NCBI RefSeq assembly: GCF_000276665.1
Contig: NW_004955416.1
Span: 3,058,124 to 3,122,123 of the forward strand
Direction: 5' to 3'
DNA from: Chinchilla lanigera
Lineage: Eukaryota; Chordata; Mammalia; Rodentia; Chinchillidae
DNA length: 64,000 bases
The position numbers were made by a program, and so were the translations under genes. This document shows positions 11,098 to 23,400 of the stretch, one piece after another. Numbering within the stretch: position 1 is the first letter of the stretch; the number at the start of each line of letters is the position of its first letter. A model generated the notes under the pieces. The model saw only the letters and a list, made by a program, of their open reading frames with translations. It was not told the DNA's origin and did no database searches.

Positions 11098-11428
11098 TAG
11101 CTCCAGTTTTTCAAAAGAAATACAAATATCAACTCTTTCTGGCTAGTCTCCTCGCTCTAATATTTCAGTGACGAATAACTTCATTTTCCCCGGGAACTTC
11201 TTATGAGCTTTTGTAAATAACATATCTTTGCTATTTAGTATTACATCGTGGCTGTTTTTCTATTCTTCTGTCCATTATAGGCTGTGGTCTGGGTGACTTG
11301 ATTTTCTTTGCTTTTTGTTCACTTACATGACAGTGTGTGGTATAGAATCGCTTGGTTTTGAAGAGATTCAAGTTTGTGATGATTAGAAAGATTTATGCTA
11401 AATATGCTTAATATTTGAATAATTAAAC

Positions 11429-11487
11429 TTTTTTCAATTTTCCATTTTTCAATTTTTTCCATTTTTCAATGTTTCCATTTTTCAATT
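11429..11487 (+). repeat. Short tandem repeat of a TTCCATTTTTCAAT-like unit
   Basis: Three to four imperfect copies of a 14-17 base unit containing CCATTTTTCAAT follow one another. Units differ by one or two bases and in T-run length. This is a small minisatellite-like expansion in AT-rich sequence. Confidence 0.8.
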
Positions 11488-11586
11488 GATTTTCATACTA
11501 TCTTCAAAAAGTTAACATTAATAATAGTAAAGGCAATTTAATAGAAAATTAAATTATGAGAAACGATACTTAGAAGGGGAAAAATT

Positions 11587-11746
11587 GCCAGAGGTGGTGC
11601 ACATCTGTAGTCCCAGGGCTTAGGAGGCTGAGGCAGGAGAATTGCCGTGAGCTCAAGGCCAGCCTACACTACATAGTGAGTTCAATGTCAGCCAGAGCTA
11701 TATCATGAGATCTTCTCTCAAAAAATGAAAAAGAAAAAAAGAAAGA
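11587..11746 (+). repeat. B1-like (7SL-derived) SINE
   Basis: Shows the B1/Alu order: GGTGGTGCACATCTGTAGTC (A box), CCCAG..TTAGGAGGCTGAGGC, a B-box-region GTGAGCTCAAGGCC, then AGCCTACACTACATAGTGAG and a CTCTCAAAAAA tail. It is moderately diverged. The AGCTCAAGGCCAGCCT block is typical of rodent B1 relatives. Confidence 0.88.
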
Positions 11747-11799
11747 ATATATGTCAATATTTTTAGTAATGAGCTAGAAAGATGATTTAAGCAATTTCA

Positions 11800-12370
11800 C
11801 ATTTATTGTCCATGGTTCTTCTATTGAAATTTTTCCAAATACTGTAAGTTTTGGTATACGTCGTATTTCAAGTTGTTCTTCTCAGACAGTTTTATTTGTA
11901 CTATACTTGTCTTTCTTCAATTTTGAAATATTTTCAAGCTTTACCTTTTTAAATTTCACTTTTTGCCATTCCATCAATTTCTCCTGTTAGAATTTTTCTT
12001 AAATGTGCATTGGATTTTTGCAAGTTAATTTCATTGTGTCTTAATTACTATTTCATATACTTTATCTTTTGGTGCTGTATTTTGGGATGATTTCTCAGTA
12101 GCATTTTCTTCCCACATACCCATTCTCCATTCAAATATGTTCAGTTTAAATTTTAATTTATGAGATTTAACATTTTACATATATATGTTTTTTTCTGGAT
12201 TCCTAATTGGTTGTTTTCATATCTACTTATCTTTAATTTTGTTTTCTTATTATTTTTTTAAAAAGTGTTTTTAGAAAAATATTCCTGTTTGAACTCCAAC
12301 TCTAATATTTAAAATAAGTAATTCCCAAACTGTACTATCATTTTCATTTTGTGTGCAGTGAACTGACCTT
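11800..12370 (-). repeat. Possible old L1M-type LINE remnant, antisense
   Basis: T-rich sequence with phrases like GGATTCCTAATTGGTTGTTTT and CTTTTTGCCATTCCATCAA, which resemble the antisense of L1M 3' UTRs. There is no preserved coding motif. The assignment rests on texture and a few phrases. Confidence 0.35.
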
Positions 12371-12394
12371 CCAACTACAGATATCTTAGGCTAT

Positions 12395-12540
12395 AGCCTA
12401 CCTGTCTTCCTCTCTCCTTCCTTTTCCCCTGTTTTCCTTTCCTTCCTTCCCAGATTTGCTCCCTCCTTGCATTCCTCCCCTTTTACCCCTTCACTCTTCT
12501 CTCATGGTCTACTTACCTTATGCTTTTTTCTTCTATATTT
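12395..12540 (+). repeat. Pyrimidine-rich (CT)-type low-complexity tract
   Basis: Interrupted CTTCC and CCTTCC runs, mostly C and T on the plus strand. Low-complexity sequence with no coding content. Confidence 0.7.
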
Positions 12541-12965
12541 CTAGGACCACTCAGTCACATTCAGGTCCTACACTAGCAGCTCAGAGCTGATATTCCATAG
12601 CTTTATTAGCTATTTCTCAGATGTGGTTTCCTAGCCAGTTGGTGAGTTGGGCCAGGTTTAGGTTGCATAGCTGTTGTCTCACACTCCTTGCAGAATGTAG
12701 TCCTTGACTGCAGTTAATAGCAATATTATTTCAGCTCTTTTTTATGAGTGAGGGCTTTGCAACATGAGGAGGTAAGGGGAGAGGAGAGTCCTACTAAGTG
12801 CTTGTTCTTAAACAGCAGGTTCTATTTTGGTTTCTTGTCTCCCTAGCTGTAGAAGTTGAGCTAAGCTCTTTGAAGGGTGCCTCACAGCCTGGATTTGAAT
12901 GATAATCTCAACAAGTCTCCAGGTTTTCTGTACTAGTCTTTAAGTGTGTGCACATACATATGTAC

Positions 12966-13010
12966 TTGTGCCTGTGTGTGTGCCTGTGTGTGTGTGTGTG
13001 TGTGTGTATT
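12966..13010 (+). repeat. (TG)n microsatellite
   Basis: An interrupted TG run ends in an uninterrupted stretch of about 9-10 units. Likely polymorphic in length. Confidence 0.92.
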
Positions 13011-13316
13011 TTTCATTCCAAGTTGAGGTTATGTGGTATATTATATTAATAGTTTTAAAATAGCATTTCATGCACAAGCAGAAAAATCCAGTTAGTTGGG
13101 GTTTACTATGAACTCAGAATACCAGGTTCTTTGGTATAGAGGGCAAGGTAGGGCTCACTCTTCCACTGTCTCTTGAGGAGTGACAGTAGCAGAATAGATA
13201 ACCTTCACCCAGACTTTGTTGGAAGTCTCACCCATGCCATTTTAATTTTTGAGATTTTAGGAATTACTATGGCTCAACATATACATGCATTGTGTAGGAT
13301 ATCTGTAAATTAGATG

Positions 13317-13356
13317 GTCTCTGAAATCCCCTACTAGTCTCTGAAATCCCGTACTT
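13317..13356 (+). repeat. Short tandem duplication
   Basis: GTCTCTGAAATCCCCTACTA is followed at once by GTCTCTGAAATCCCGTACTT. Two adjacent 20-base copies differ at two positions, so this is a recent small local duplication. Confidence 0.85.
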
Positions 13357-14099
13357 ACGAATGTGAAAGGGAAACCCTGTGTGTGTGTCAAATGATTGCA
13401 TGGGTTTGGTTAACATTTTCTCATCTGCTCTAAATATATCAGCATAGCTTCTGAAATTCTAAAGAAAACTGAAAGGTTGAAATTTTATTTGGTAATTTAA
13501 AAATATTAGACCCAATCAGAATCAGTAAGCAGTGCTCAGGTTAGCTTTAGTAGTAATAAATAATGAGCCAGAAGAGAGAGGCACTATCCAGAGTACCATC
13601 AGCTATGCCCAAGATATGTTATATTTACCAAGTTTTTCTTTGTTCGATATTGTTTTGATAAAGTAAAGAGGCAAGAAAGAAAGGAAAGACAGAAGAAGGA
13701 GACAAAAAGCCTGAAGGACAGTGGTTGCAGAGGTAAGAATTTTCCAGAATACCAACAGCAGAGAGGTTTATTTAGGACAAGAAAGAAAACAAAAAAGCAG
13801 ATAAAGAAGGGAATAAAATCAGAATGAGAACTTACCATGAATGAGGTTTTCAATTAAATATCATCCTATAACTTAATATTCACCATCTTATTTTTTTAGA
13901 AAAAAAATCACTAAAACATGCACCAACTTTCAGTAGAAGCAGGATAGCTCCTAGATACACTCATCTCTCATTCTCCATTTATGCACGTCTTAAATGGATT
14001 CATTCTCACAGGAATAGAAATTATGGAATTTAAAAGTAAGACAATAATCTGGAAAAAGACAAAGGAGAGGAAGGGCAAAAATTTTTTTTGTTTGCAAAT
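13357..14099. other. Unique AT-rich sequence
   Basis: Purine-rich patches at 13660-13830 give an open frame on the minus strand (13599-13853) of Phe/Leu/Cys-rich composition; this is a by-product of composition. No gene or repeat recognised. Confidence 0.4.
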
Positions 14100-14560
14100 G
14101 TAGTATATTAATTGCATTCCTGGGAGACTTTCTGGACAGAGACTCTGGTAAACAAATTAGATATAAACCGAAGGCGAGGGCACCAAGGTCACTGTGGTGA
14201 GGGAACATCAAGTGACAGGCGCTGGGACCCCCGATGCATGGCTTTCAGAGCAGATGTTCACAAGGATGCAGTGATTATTGAACTGGTAATAAAAAAGCAT
14301 CAGCTTACAGGCAGCCACGATGGATGCTGGTAATTATAAAGCATCCCCTGGGAGGAAAATGACACAAGTCAGCCACAACTCCGCAATCACTGGGGCATAA
14401 TTAAAGCTCCAGTAACAGTTGTTAATAGGGTGCAAATAAAACAGGGGGAAAATTTGAACACCACCTTTTTTTCCCTTTTTTTTTCCGAGACGGCAAAGGG
14501 CAATGTAATTACAGGGACAGCAGATTTTATAGTTTTTCTCCACATCATAAAACAAAGGGT
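14100..14560. promoter_or_regulatory. Candidate conserved non-coding element / enhancer
   Basis: The stretch is free of recognisable repeats and keeps several CpGs (at CCGAAGGCG, AGGCGCTGGG, CCCCGATGC, CACGATGG, CTCCGCAA, CCGAGACGG) in a window where CpG is scarce. It holds homeodomain-type cores such as GGTAATTATAAAGC, GCATAATTAAAGC and GTAATTACAGGG. No long open frame or splice pattern fits an exon. That combination is typical of deeply conserved developmental enhancers, but I have no alignment to prove conservation. Confidence 0.45.
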
Positions 14561-16109
14561 TGGGCTATTAGATAGACAAATAAATATATATATTTCAAAG
14601 GGAAAAAGTGTGTTTGCTCTTTGAATATGTAGTATGTGGGGGAGAACAGATTTTTAAACAGAATGTTTATATTCTAATTTTCAAAATGGTAGAAATACAA
14701 ATATGTAAAGAAAACGGAATGCATGTAAATATTTGGCCATTTCATCCTTTCCGGAAGATCTGTAGTGGTGTAATGTGCCAAGCTATATGATACTGTTGGT
14801 TAAAATGGTTTAGATATTGTTAAATAAAGTCAGTAAATCACTTACAGTGTTGAAAGTGTCACTTTTTCACAGAATGCTGCCAGCCACTCCCTAACCTAAA
14901 ACATTAAGCAAAACAGGGCTTGTTTTCTATGGGCTAAATCACTGAAGCTATTTGCCAGCAGAAATCCTAAGAAAAGTATATCTTCACCCATTGCAACCCA
15001 GTTGTTTGGGCGATTGGGCAACTAACTATGCATCTGCATGTGTATTACCAATTAGGCCTACATAAAGATCTACTTTAAGAGGCACTTGGGTAGTGCGATA
15101 AGAAGGAAAGGAACCCTATTATGTTCCTATCTGGTAGGTTTTCCATTCACAGATTTTTCAGATGATAGAGTTTAAAGGGCTAACAAATGAAGAAACCATA
15201 CTTTACATGCTTGCTCTAAAATGTATGCTAAAAGTGCATGAATGCCCATATGCGTCACGTTTCAATAATGTGTAGGAAATAAGAGGACAGGGAATAACAA
15301 AGTTCAGTAGAAGTTCCTCTTTGAGACTTTAACTTGGTCACAATTAGCTACTGGAAACCTTTCTCTGACTTTCTTTTCATATCCAGAAAGCTGGTCAATT
15401 AAAACAAAGCTAAATATGATTTCATTAAGTATGTGCTCAGAATGAAATGTATAGAATGCACAAAGAATGAATTACATGTTAAATATGAACATAGATCCTC
15501 AGTAGAGGGAAGGACCTGCAAGCTCAAGGTTGTCATTACTTTTGCATGCTTACTATGCAAAGCTCTGGTAAACATTATGAAATGTACTGAAAGATGGCAT
15601 CTGTTCCCTGAGAAGACTCAACATCATACAAGAAAAATTAACTAATGATAAAAGGTGAAGTCTCTGGTTTCTCCTGGGTCTTCTGGCCATGGAAAAATAA
15701 TAAAAACTTCATGAGAAGCTTCTGTAATTCCAAGAAAGATTCAGGGGCACAGCACATGTCAGAATGAAATATCAAAATATGTGAATGGGTTTTGGGAGTA
15801 TGAGAGGGCTTCCTTTGATTGGGAATTAGGTTGTACAGTAGTACAAAATGTGTAACTGTAGGAATCTTGCTAAAAAGAAGTACACCAAAGAAGGAGGGGT
15901 AATATAAAAAAGGGAAATTCTGCCTTTTCATAAGGGTTAGAACAAGATTAATGTTATATAGATGTTCAGGATTCTGTGAGGAAGAAGAAGTTGACGAACA
16001 AGTTAATGTGGAATTCAGTTTGCTATATCTCCTTCCTGGAGATTCACAATCACATTAGCTTATAAAATGCTCCGATAAAATCCTGAAGGAAGCCTTTATA
16101 TCAGTCTGG
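14561..16109. other. Unique sequence, no gene recognised
   Basis: Several frames of 60-97 codons on both strands have no domain. No CpG cluster and no recognisable mobile element. Confidence 0.4.
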
Positions 16110-16350
16110 TTAAACGTGCAGCTTGGCTTTAGAGGTCAATAGTCCTAGTTGAAATATCTGCCCTGCCCCAAACTAAGCAAACTCTGTAAACTATCAAAAT
16201 ACTTACTTAAGAAAATCTCACCTGTGGTTTTCTCAGCTATAAAATAGAGAGGAGATAGTATATGCCTTCTTAAAAGTTATAAAGATTAGATAAGACACTT
16301 TATATAAAACACTTAAAATAGTTACAGGTAAGTAAGAAATGATTAAAATA
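16110..16350 (+). repeat. MIR SINE
   Basis: Sense MIR features in order: a GGTTAAACGTGCAGCTTGGC head, the core around CTTACTTAAGAAAATCTCACC, GTTTTCTCAGCTATAAAATAG, then AAGATTAGATAAGACACTTTA. These match the MIR order of CTTAACCTCTCTG, CAGTTTCCTCATCTGTAAAATG and GGATTAAATGAG. Old, diverged copy. Confidence 0.72.
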
Positions 16351-16805
16351 CCTTACATTTTATTAGACTAAATATTTTATCATATAATAAGACAATATGT
16401 TTAAATTTGTTCAATTTGATATTTTCTAACCTCTCCCTGTGAAACTATGCTTTAAAGAACACTACAAAATATGAACACACACTAGTGTTTTGTGATTGTG
16501 AAGTACGAGCCCAGTGAGGGAGTCATGTACTGCCACGGGAGATGCTTACAACACATTTCTCCTCCCTCTGCCCTGAGGTTACGTGTTTAATTTTGGCACT
16601 GGGGCTTGGGGTTGGAGGGGTGTCAGGAGTATGGGTGGAAGGAAGCAAGTAGAGCAAGGGATTTGAGGAGCAGTAGACCTGTTAACCTAATTTGGCTTTT
16701 GTAATATTTGGCAATAATAGGACAAGAATTAGTTTCATGGTCAAAATTTTACTCAGGAAGTTACTGCAGCATGTTTATGTCTGTCTCTGAAAATGTCACC
16801 ATCAC
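16351..16805. other. Unique sequence
   Basis: No recognisable gene or repeat; short frames only. Confidence 0.4.
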
Positions 16806-17225
16806 TGAATTAGTCCATTTTCATTGCTATAAGAAGAGCGAGAAGCAGGGTAACTTTTTAAGAGGTATACTTGTCTCACAATTTTGGAGGGTCAAAGCCC
16901 ATGATCAGGCTGGCCTGTTGCTTGGTTCTCTGATGAGGACATAATGGCAGATGGTGTCATCATGGTGGGGAGGTGGATGGAAGGAAGAGATCAGGTCTCA
17001 AAACAGGATGGCAGAGATCCTCAGGGCTTGGCCCACTCTTATAATAACTTGCTCTTATGAGACTCAGAATCCATGAGAACTTCCTAAATCTCATCCAAGG
17101 GAAGTGCAGGGGCCATAAGGACCTTCCATTCCATCAAACCACTTGGCTCTATCGCGTGCTGCATTGCCACACTGGGAGCCAGAGCTCCAACACATGAACC
17201 TCTGGTGAGCAAGCTACATCCGAAT
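16806..17225 (-). mobile_element. MaLR-type LTR, antisense
   Basis: The plus strand reads TTAGTCCATTTTCATTGCTATAAG at its left, then GTCTCACAATTTTGGAGG, AGAACTTCCTAAATCTCATCC and finally CCAACACATGAACC. This is the reverse complement of a MaLR LTR, which ends in TAGCAA...GACTAA and starts near a TTCATGTGTTGG block. It is a solo, diverged copy with no internal region visible beside it. Confidence 0.72.
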
Positions 17226-18281
17226 GAGGGCAGCTACGTTATGTAAGCACAGTCTGTTTCTTGTCTCCACAGTCTTAACTACTTCCCTGAGATCTCAAAT
17301 AAAGCCTTTAGCCCATTCCTCCAAGAAGGGGAACAAAATACTAGTTTCTCATTTTTCTTTGATTTGTTATTTCATTTCATGCACTCCCATTTTTATTTTA
17401 TGTTTGATTTCTTATTTTTCTTTTCTCTTTTGCCCTAAATAGAGAAGTGTAGGAGAATGAAGAATAGAATGGAGTAACTTGGCTGGGGTTAAGGGGAAAA
17501 GAGGGAGAAGAAAATGTTCCAAGGAAAGTGAAATGTAACCGTGGTCTTCCATTTTCCCTGAGCCCAAAGCAAGCTTAAATAAAAATGATCTCACATTACT
17601 TATTCCAAAACTGCCTAAAAAGATGATAAAATTTATGCCAGATTGAATGAATATGCTAATATGTAAAGAATTTCCTTATAAGAATATTACATAAGTAGAA
17701 ATCATTTTTAGCATATCAGATATAAATTCAAGGTTTTTTGTTTCTGTAAGAAAAAAGTAAGTTTTCCATTGACATTGTTCAATCTCAACTATTATATAAA
17801 CCAACACCTAACAATATTTGTTTTAGACTTACAATAGTTTTAGGATGACATACATTAAATTTACAGAAGGTTCAGAATGGATTATAATGTTTACAGTTTC
17901 TCTTAAATAGAGTAAAATTTTATAAATTTCTTTCATTTTTTCCATGATAGTTCAACATAAGGCAGACTATTTTGACATCGCATAAACAAGAGCTAGACAA
18001 AAAAGAAGAGAATATGTAGATCAGACGCTTCTCAATTTTTAAAAGTGTTTCAAGAAGTAGTCTTAAAGATTTTTTTCTCATTTCCTACAATTTCAATTAC
18101 TAAATGTACTTTGGATACTTGCCAAGACATTTAGCCAAATTTGTTTTAGATTTCTGATAGGACATCTTTACGTAGAGCAGATTTATTTTTAATTCTTCCT
18201 CTAGGGGCTTTGTGCTCTATGTTTTAAAAATTATCCATATCCCTTTGGAATGTTGCTAATCTCCAGTTTTATGATATGCAC
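17226..18281. other. Unique AT-rich sequence
   Basis: No gene, tandem repeat or recognisable mobile element. Short T-rich frames only. Confidence 0.4.
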
Positions 18282-18320
18282 ACATCTATCTATCTATCTA
18301 TCATCTATCTATCTATCTAA
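18282..18320 (+). repeat. (ATCT)n microsatellite
   Basis: Two ATCT runs, interrupted once by a missing base pair step (CTATCATCTA). Tetranucleotide repeat, likely variable in length. Confidence 0.95.
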
Positions 18321-18396
18321 TCACCTTACACTAGTGAATCATTAAAAATATTGTTTCATCAATAGGGGTGGGTAACAAATATCATTTACTCGTTTT

Positions 18397-18505
18397 TTTT
18401 TTTTTGGTCTTTTTTTTTTTGGTTTTTCTCCGGTACCGGGAACCGAACTCACAACCTTGCGCTTGCCAGGCAGGCGCTTTGCCGCTGAGCTAAATCCCCA
18501 GCCCC
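18397..18505 (-). repeat. ID/BC1-like SINE, young
   Basis: Complete minus-strand ID element with an interrupted poly-T tail at its left. A perfect 14-bp target duplication, CATTTACTCGTTTT, lies at 18383-18396 and 18506-18519. Its body keeps the CpGs of the family (CCGGTACCGGG, GCGCTTGCC, GCCGCTG), a sign of youth. Confidence 0.93.
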
Positions 18506-18731
18506 CATTTACTCGTTTTGATCCACAAAATTAATGATTACTTCTATTTCAATGGATCTAGAAGGTACAGCAGGTATAATGATAGTTAACATAGCCACAA
18601 TCTCAAGATGTTGCCTGTTTACTGGCATGTTAAGTAAACCCAGTATGTGAAATTGGAACTACTGCAAATATTGGTACAGGATGCTAGAAGAGCAGAGGGA
18701 ACAGGGAGGGCTTGATAAAAGGGCTACTACC

Positions 18732-18942
<211 letters not shown>

Positions 18943-18946
18943 TTAA

Positions 18947-19204
18947 GTTCAGTTGATGGACAAATAGGCAAGACAGAAAACATGTTATGGGCAGTAGAAA
19001 AAGAGTTATTTTCTGGCTCTTTACTTGGTCTTTTTGTCATTTCTTGGTATTATTTCCTAAGTTATCTCTTCTAGTTATATGAATATCTCCATCTTTATTT
19101 ATCTGATTATCATTTTTATTTTTTGGCTTTAAATTTTCTCTTAAATTATAGATTTATATCTGACTCCATATCTACTGTAATACCTGGACATTTGATTTCA
19201 CATT
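18947..19204. other. Unrecognised AT-rich spacer
   Basis: No feature seen. Confidence 0.4.
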
Positions 19205-19645
19205 GTATATCTTGAATGTAAGTGTCCTTCATATCCCTCAACAGATGAATAGATACAGAAAATGTAGTATTTACACATAGTGGAATACTACTCTGCCATA
19301 AAGAAGAATAAACTAGAGTCGTTTGTAGGAAAACAGATGTACCTTGAAATCATACTGTTAAAGGAAACAAACACACAAGGTTAAATTAAATGTCACAGCA
19401 TTTCTCTTATATGAGAAACTCAAAATATAAACAAATTAAAGAGTAAAATAAAAATGGACAACAAAAAATGGGAAAGTCAATCTTTTGTAAAAGGGAAGGG
19501 GACCAAGAGGTGGAAAAAGGAGAGGGAGAGAAACAGAAGGGAATGAAAAAATAATTAAGGTGTGCTATGTACATGTACCAACTCCCCAGGATGAATACAA
19601 TCATTGCGGACTCAAACACGTACTAATAAATAAAATTTTTTCAAT
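19205..19645 (+). mobile_element. L1 LINE, 3' end
   Basis: Starts inside ORF2 near CAACAGATGAATAGATACAG, passes the GGAATACTACTCTGCCATAA block (ORF2 MEYYSAIK region, here diverged) and runs through a purine-rich 3' UTR (AAGGGAAGGGGACCAAGAGG) to an AATAAATAAAATTTTT tail. Same 3' UTR type as the copy ending near 25325 and, antisense, those at 28565 and 49430. Truncated, non-functional. Confidence 0.85.
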
Positions 19646-19649
19646 ACAA

Positions 19650-20415
19650 CTGTCTTTTATCTATGTGCCACCTATTTGCTATTTTTATCTTCCTCTATGT
19701 CTCATGACCATTTTTCATGCAGTTCCTAGAACTCTTTCTTGCTCCTGTTATCCTATCTATCAGAAAATTCTTTTGGCTTCAATCTCACATGAAATCTTGA
19801 GTCTTATTCTTTGCTGTTACTTTTCTGCCCAGGGCTTTTCTCTTCTGATCACTGCAGGAGATACTGGTGGTTCTGCTTTCTCTTTCCCAGGTCCTATGAC
19901 ACGCAGAGTGCTTCTTTTGACTTGTGAACTAAGACACTTCAAGCATTAGCTAAACATCTCCACTGGCTTCCTATTAAGAAATGAAATTCAGAGTCCTGAG
20001 CATGGCTTCTAAACTTCCACAGTATCTCCGTAAATGCTTCTCTAATTTTTTTCATTCATTTCCTCAGGCCTCAATGTCCTTGCAGCTATTTTTTGAACAT
20101 CAAGGAGACAAGGTGGGACCCTTACCCTTGTCATTCCCTATTTGAAGGGCACTACCCTCAAATAGCCCAGGTGTCTTTTTCCTCCATTTATACCTCATTC
20201 AAGTCATCTCCTTAGATTAACAGTAGTAAACTCATCTTTCCGCAGCACTTTGTATTCTCTTCTCCTTAATCATTTGTCATCACATTTGTTACTATGTGAA
20301 ATTTATGATGTATCTACATCAGTTCTGTAGTGGTAGATACTCAGCCCATTTCATTCTCTGTTTTATCCCTGGTGCTCAGAAGAGAACCTGGCACTTAGTA
20401 GAAGCCTAATAAAGA
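19650..20415 (+). mobile_element. L2 LINE, 3' portion
   Basis: The best evidence is the end, CCTGGCACTTAGTAGAAGCC followed by TAATAAAGACTAA. This matches the L2 3' terminus (GCCTGGCACATAGTAGGCGCTCAATAAAT). Upstream are the L2-like phrases CACTGGCTTCCTATTAAGAA and CAGCACTTTGTATTCTC. Ancient and diverged; open frames crossing it are remnants or chance. Confidence 0.72.
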
Positions 20416-20454
20416 CTAACCAAGTTTTGAGTGTCTTAAACTCCTGGAACAATC

Positions 20455-23400
20455 AAATATAAACATTTAAATATCTACAATCAAATGAAAATGCAAATAC
20501 AACTTAATGCAATCTGTGGGATGCAATGAAAGGGGTCCTCAGACGAAAATTTACAGTGGTGAATTCACACATTAGGAAAACAGAACAAGAACAAAGAAAT
20601 AGTCTAATGCTGCATCTTAAACTTCTAGAAAAAGAAGAACAAGTCAAGTCTAATGCCCAAAGAAGGGAGGAAATTATAAAGATCAGAACAGAAATTAACA
20701 CAATTAGGACAAAGAAAACAATACAAAGATTAATGAATCAAAGAGTTGGATGTTTGAAAGAATAAATAAAATTGATAAAACCCTACCAAACCTTATCAAA
20801 AAAGGAAAGAAAAAACTCATACTGGTACAATAAGGGATGAAAAGGGTGAGATCATAACAAATCCTGTAGAAAATTGGAAGATCATAGACTCCTACTTCAA
20901 AAGTCATAACTGTCATAGGATAGAAAATACAGAAGAAGCGGACAGATACCTAGATATGTATGAATTACAAAAACTGAAACAAGAAGATATAAATTTCTTA
21001 ATAATCCAATGTCAGTTGATGAAATAGAAAATGTAATTAAAAACTTACCAACAAACAAACCCCAGGTCCTGATGGATTCACAGCTGACTCCTATAATAAA
21101 TTGAGAGATTTAAGGCCAATACTCTGCAAATTCATCAATGAAAGTGGATGGGAAGCAATTCTCCCTAACACATTTCTGGAGGTAAGTATTACCCTGATAC
21201 CAAAACCAAAGAAAGACCCAACCAAAAAAGAGTACTACAGGCCAGTCTCCCTAGATGCAAAAATACTCAATAAAATACTAGCAAACAGGATGCAACAAAT
21301 CATCAAGAAGATTATACACAATTACCAAGTAGAATTCATCCTAGGGATACCGCAATGGTTCCACATACACAAATCAATAAATGTAATGACATCATATCAA
21401 AAAAGCCAAAGACAAAACCATGTGATCATCTCAGTAGATGCAGAAAAAGCCTTTTACAAAGTCCAATACTCATTCATGATAAAAACCTTACAGAAAATTA
21501 GAATAGATGGCCTTTACCTCAATCTGATAAAACCCATCAATGTCAAACTAACAACCAACATCATACTAAATAGTCAAAAACTGAAATCTTGCACTTTAAA
21601 ATCAGGACCAAGATAAGGATGTAAACTATCACCACTTTTCAATATAGTTCTGCAAAACATTAACCAGAGCAATTAGACAAGAGAGAAAAATAAAAGGAAT
21701 AAGGACAGGAAAGCAAGAAGTTAAATTATTATTTGCAGATGACATGATACTCTCCAGAGAAGACCCCAAAACTCCACCAAAGTACTCTAACAATTAATAA
21801 ACAAATTCAGTAGCATAGCTGGATACAAATTCAACACTCAAAAATCAATAACATTCCTGTACACAAAAACCAAACTCACTGAGAGAGAAATTAGGTAAAT
21901 CACACAGTTCATAATAGCATCCAAAAAATGAAATACGTAGGAATCAGTCTAACACATGAAGTAATCGATTTATACAGTGAAAATTATAGTACTCCGAAAA
22001 ATGAGATCAAAGAGGATTTCAGAAAATGGAAAGATATCCCTGACTCACAGATAGGAAGATCTAACATACTAAAAATGGCCATAGTTCCAAAGCTGTTATA
22101 AAGATTTAATGTAATCCTAATCAAAATACCATTAGTATATCCCACAGATCTACAGAAAACATTCCTAAAATTCATCTGGAACCAGAAAAGACCTAAAAGA
22201 GCAAAAGCAATACTGGCCAACAAAGGCAAGGCAGGAGGCATCACAATCCCTGACTCAAAATTATACTAAAAGATACTATGATAAAATCAGCATGGTCCTG
22301 ACAAAAAAACAGACCTGAGGACCAATGGAACAGATTAGAAGATGCAGACACAACTACAAACACACTCAGCCACCCTATCTTTAACAAAGGGCCCAAACTT
22401 GTTCATTGGAAGAAAGATACCTTCTTTAATAAATGGTGTTGGAAAAATTGGCTTTCCACATGCTGAAGACTAAAACTAGACCTGTGTATATCACTATGCA
22501 CTAAACTAAAGTCAAAATGGATTGAAGATCTAAATATTAAAATAGAAACAATTTGCTGGAAGAGAAAGTAGGTAGAAATCTTGAAGACACAGGGGTAGGC
22601 AGAGAGTTCATAAACAAAAACCACACTGCATGGGAAATACTTCAAAGACTCAACAACTGGGATCTCACTGTATTGAAAAGTTTTGCACAACAAAAGAAAT
22701 CATGAACAGAGTAAAAAGAAAACCCACAATTGGTTAAAACATTTAGTTAACTGTCTCTCAGACAATGGACTTCTATCTAGAACATATAAAGAATGAAAAA
22801 AAAAAAAAATCAAGCACCCAAAATTCAAAGACCCAACCAAATAATGGGAAACTGAGATGAATACACACTTGTCAGATGCAAAAACACAAATGGCAAATAA
22901 ATATATATAAAAAATGCTCAACGTCATTTGTCATTAGAGAAATTCAAATTAAGACAACACTGAGATTGCATCACACTCCAGAAAAAATGGCTGCCATCAT
23001 TGTTTTTGTCTTCATTGTTGTTGTTTGTTAGGTTGTTTTTCTCTTTAAAGTAAAAAAAAAAAAAAGAAATCAATAAATTCTGGTGGGGCTGTGGAGAAAA
23101 AGGGAATGCTTTTCCATTGTGGGTGGGAGTGTACACTGGCACAAGTACTCTGGAAATCAGTGTGAAGATTCCTCAAAAAAATGGGAATAGAGGTCCCTCA
23201 TCACAGCTATTCCTCTACTGAGTATTTTCCCAGAAGAAATGAAGGCATCATACCACAATCATGTATGTGCACTCATGTTTATAGTAGCTTTATCTTGGAA
23301 ACAAACCAAATGCCCATCAATTAAGGAATGGATAAAAAAAGATGTATGTTTATACAATGAAGTACTACTCAACTATAAGGAAAGATAAACTCCAGGCTTT

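Noticed and set aside
18282..18320. Regularly spaced repeats, considered as CRISPR-like
   Set aside because: A simple tetranucleotide microsatellite without spacers.
19560..19949. 129-codon plus-strand open frame
   Set aside because: It spans the end of an L1 3' UTR and an L2 remnant and has no domain.
21101..21616. Reverse transcriptase considered as a possible domesticated or viral gene
   Set aside because: Residue order matches L1 ORF2, with a stop in a core motif and no LTRs or integrase.
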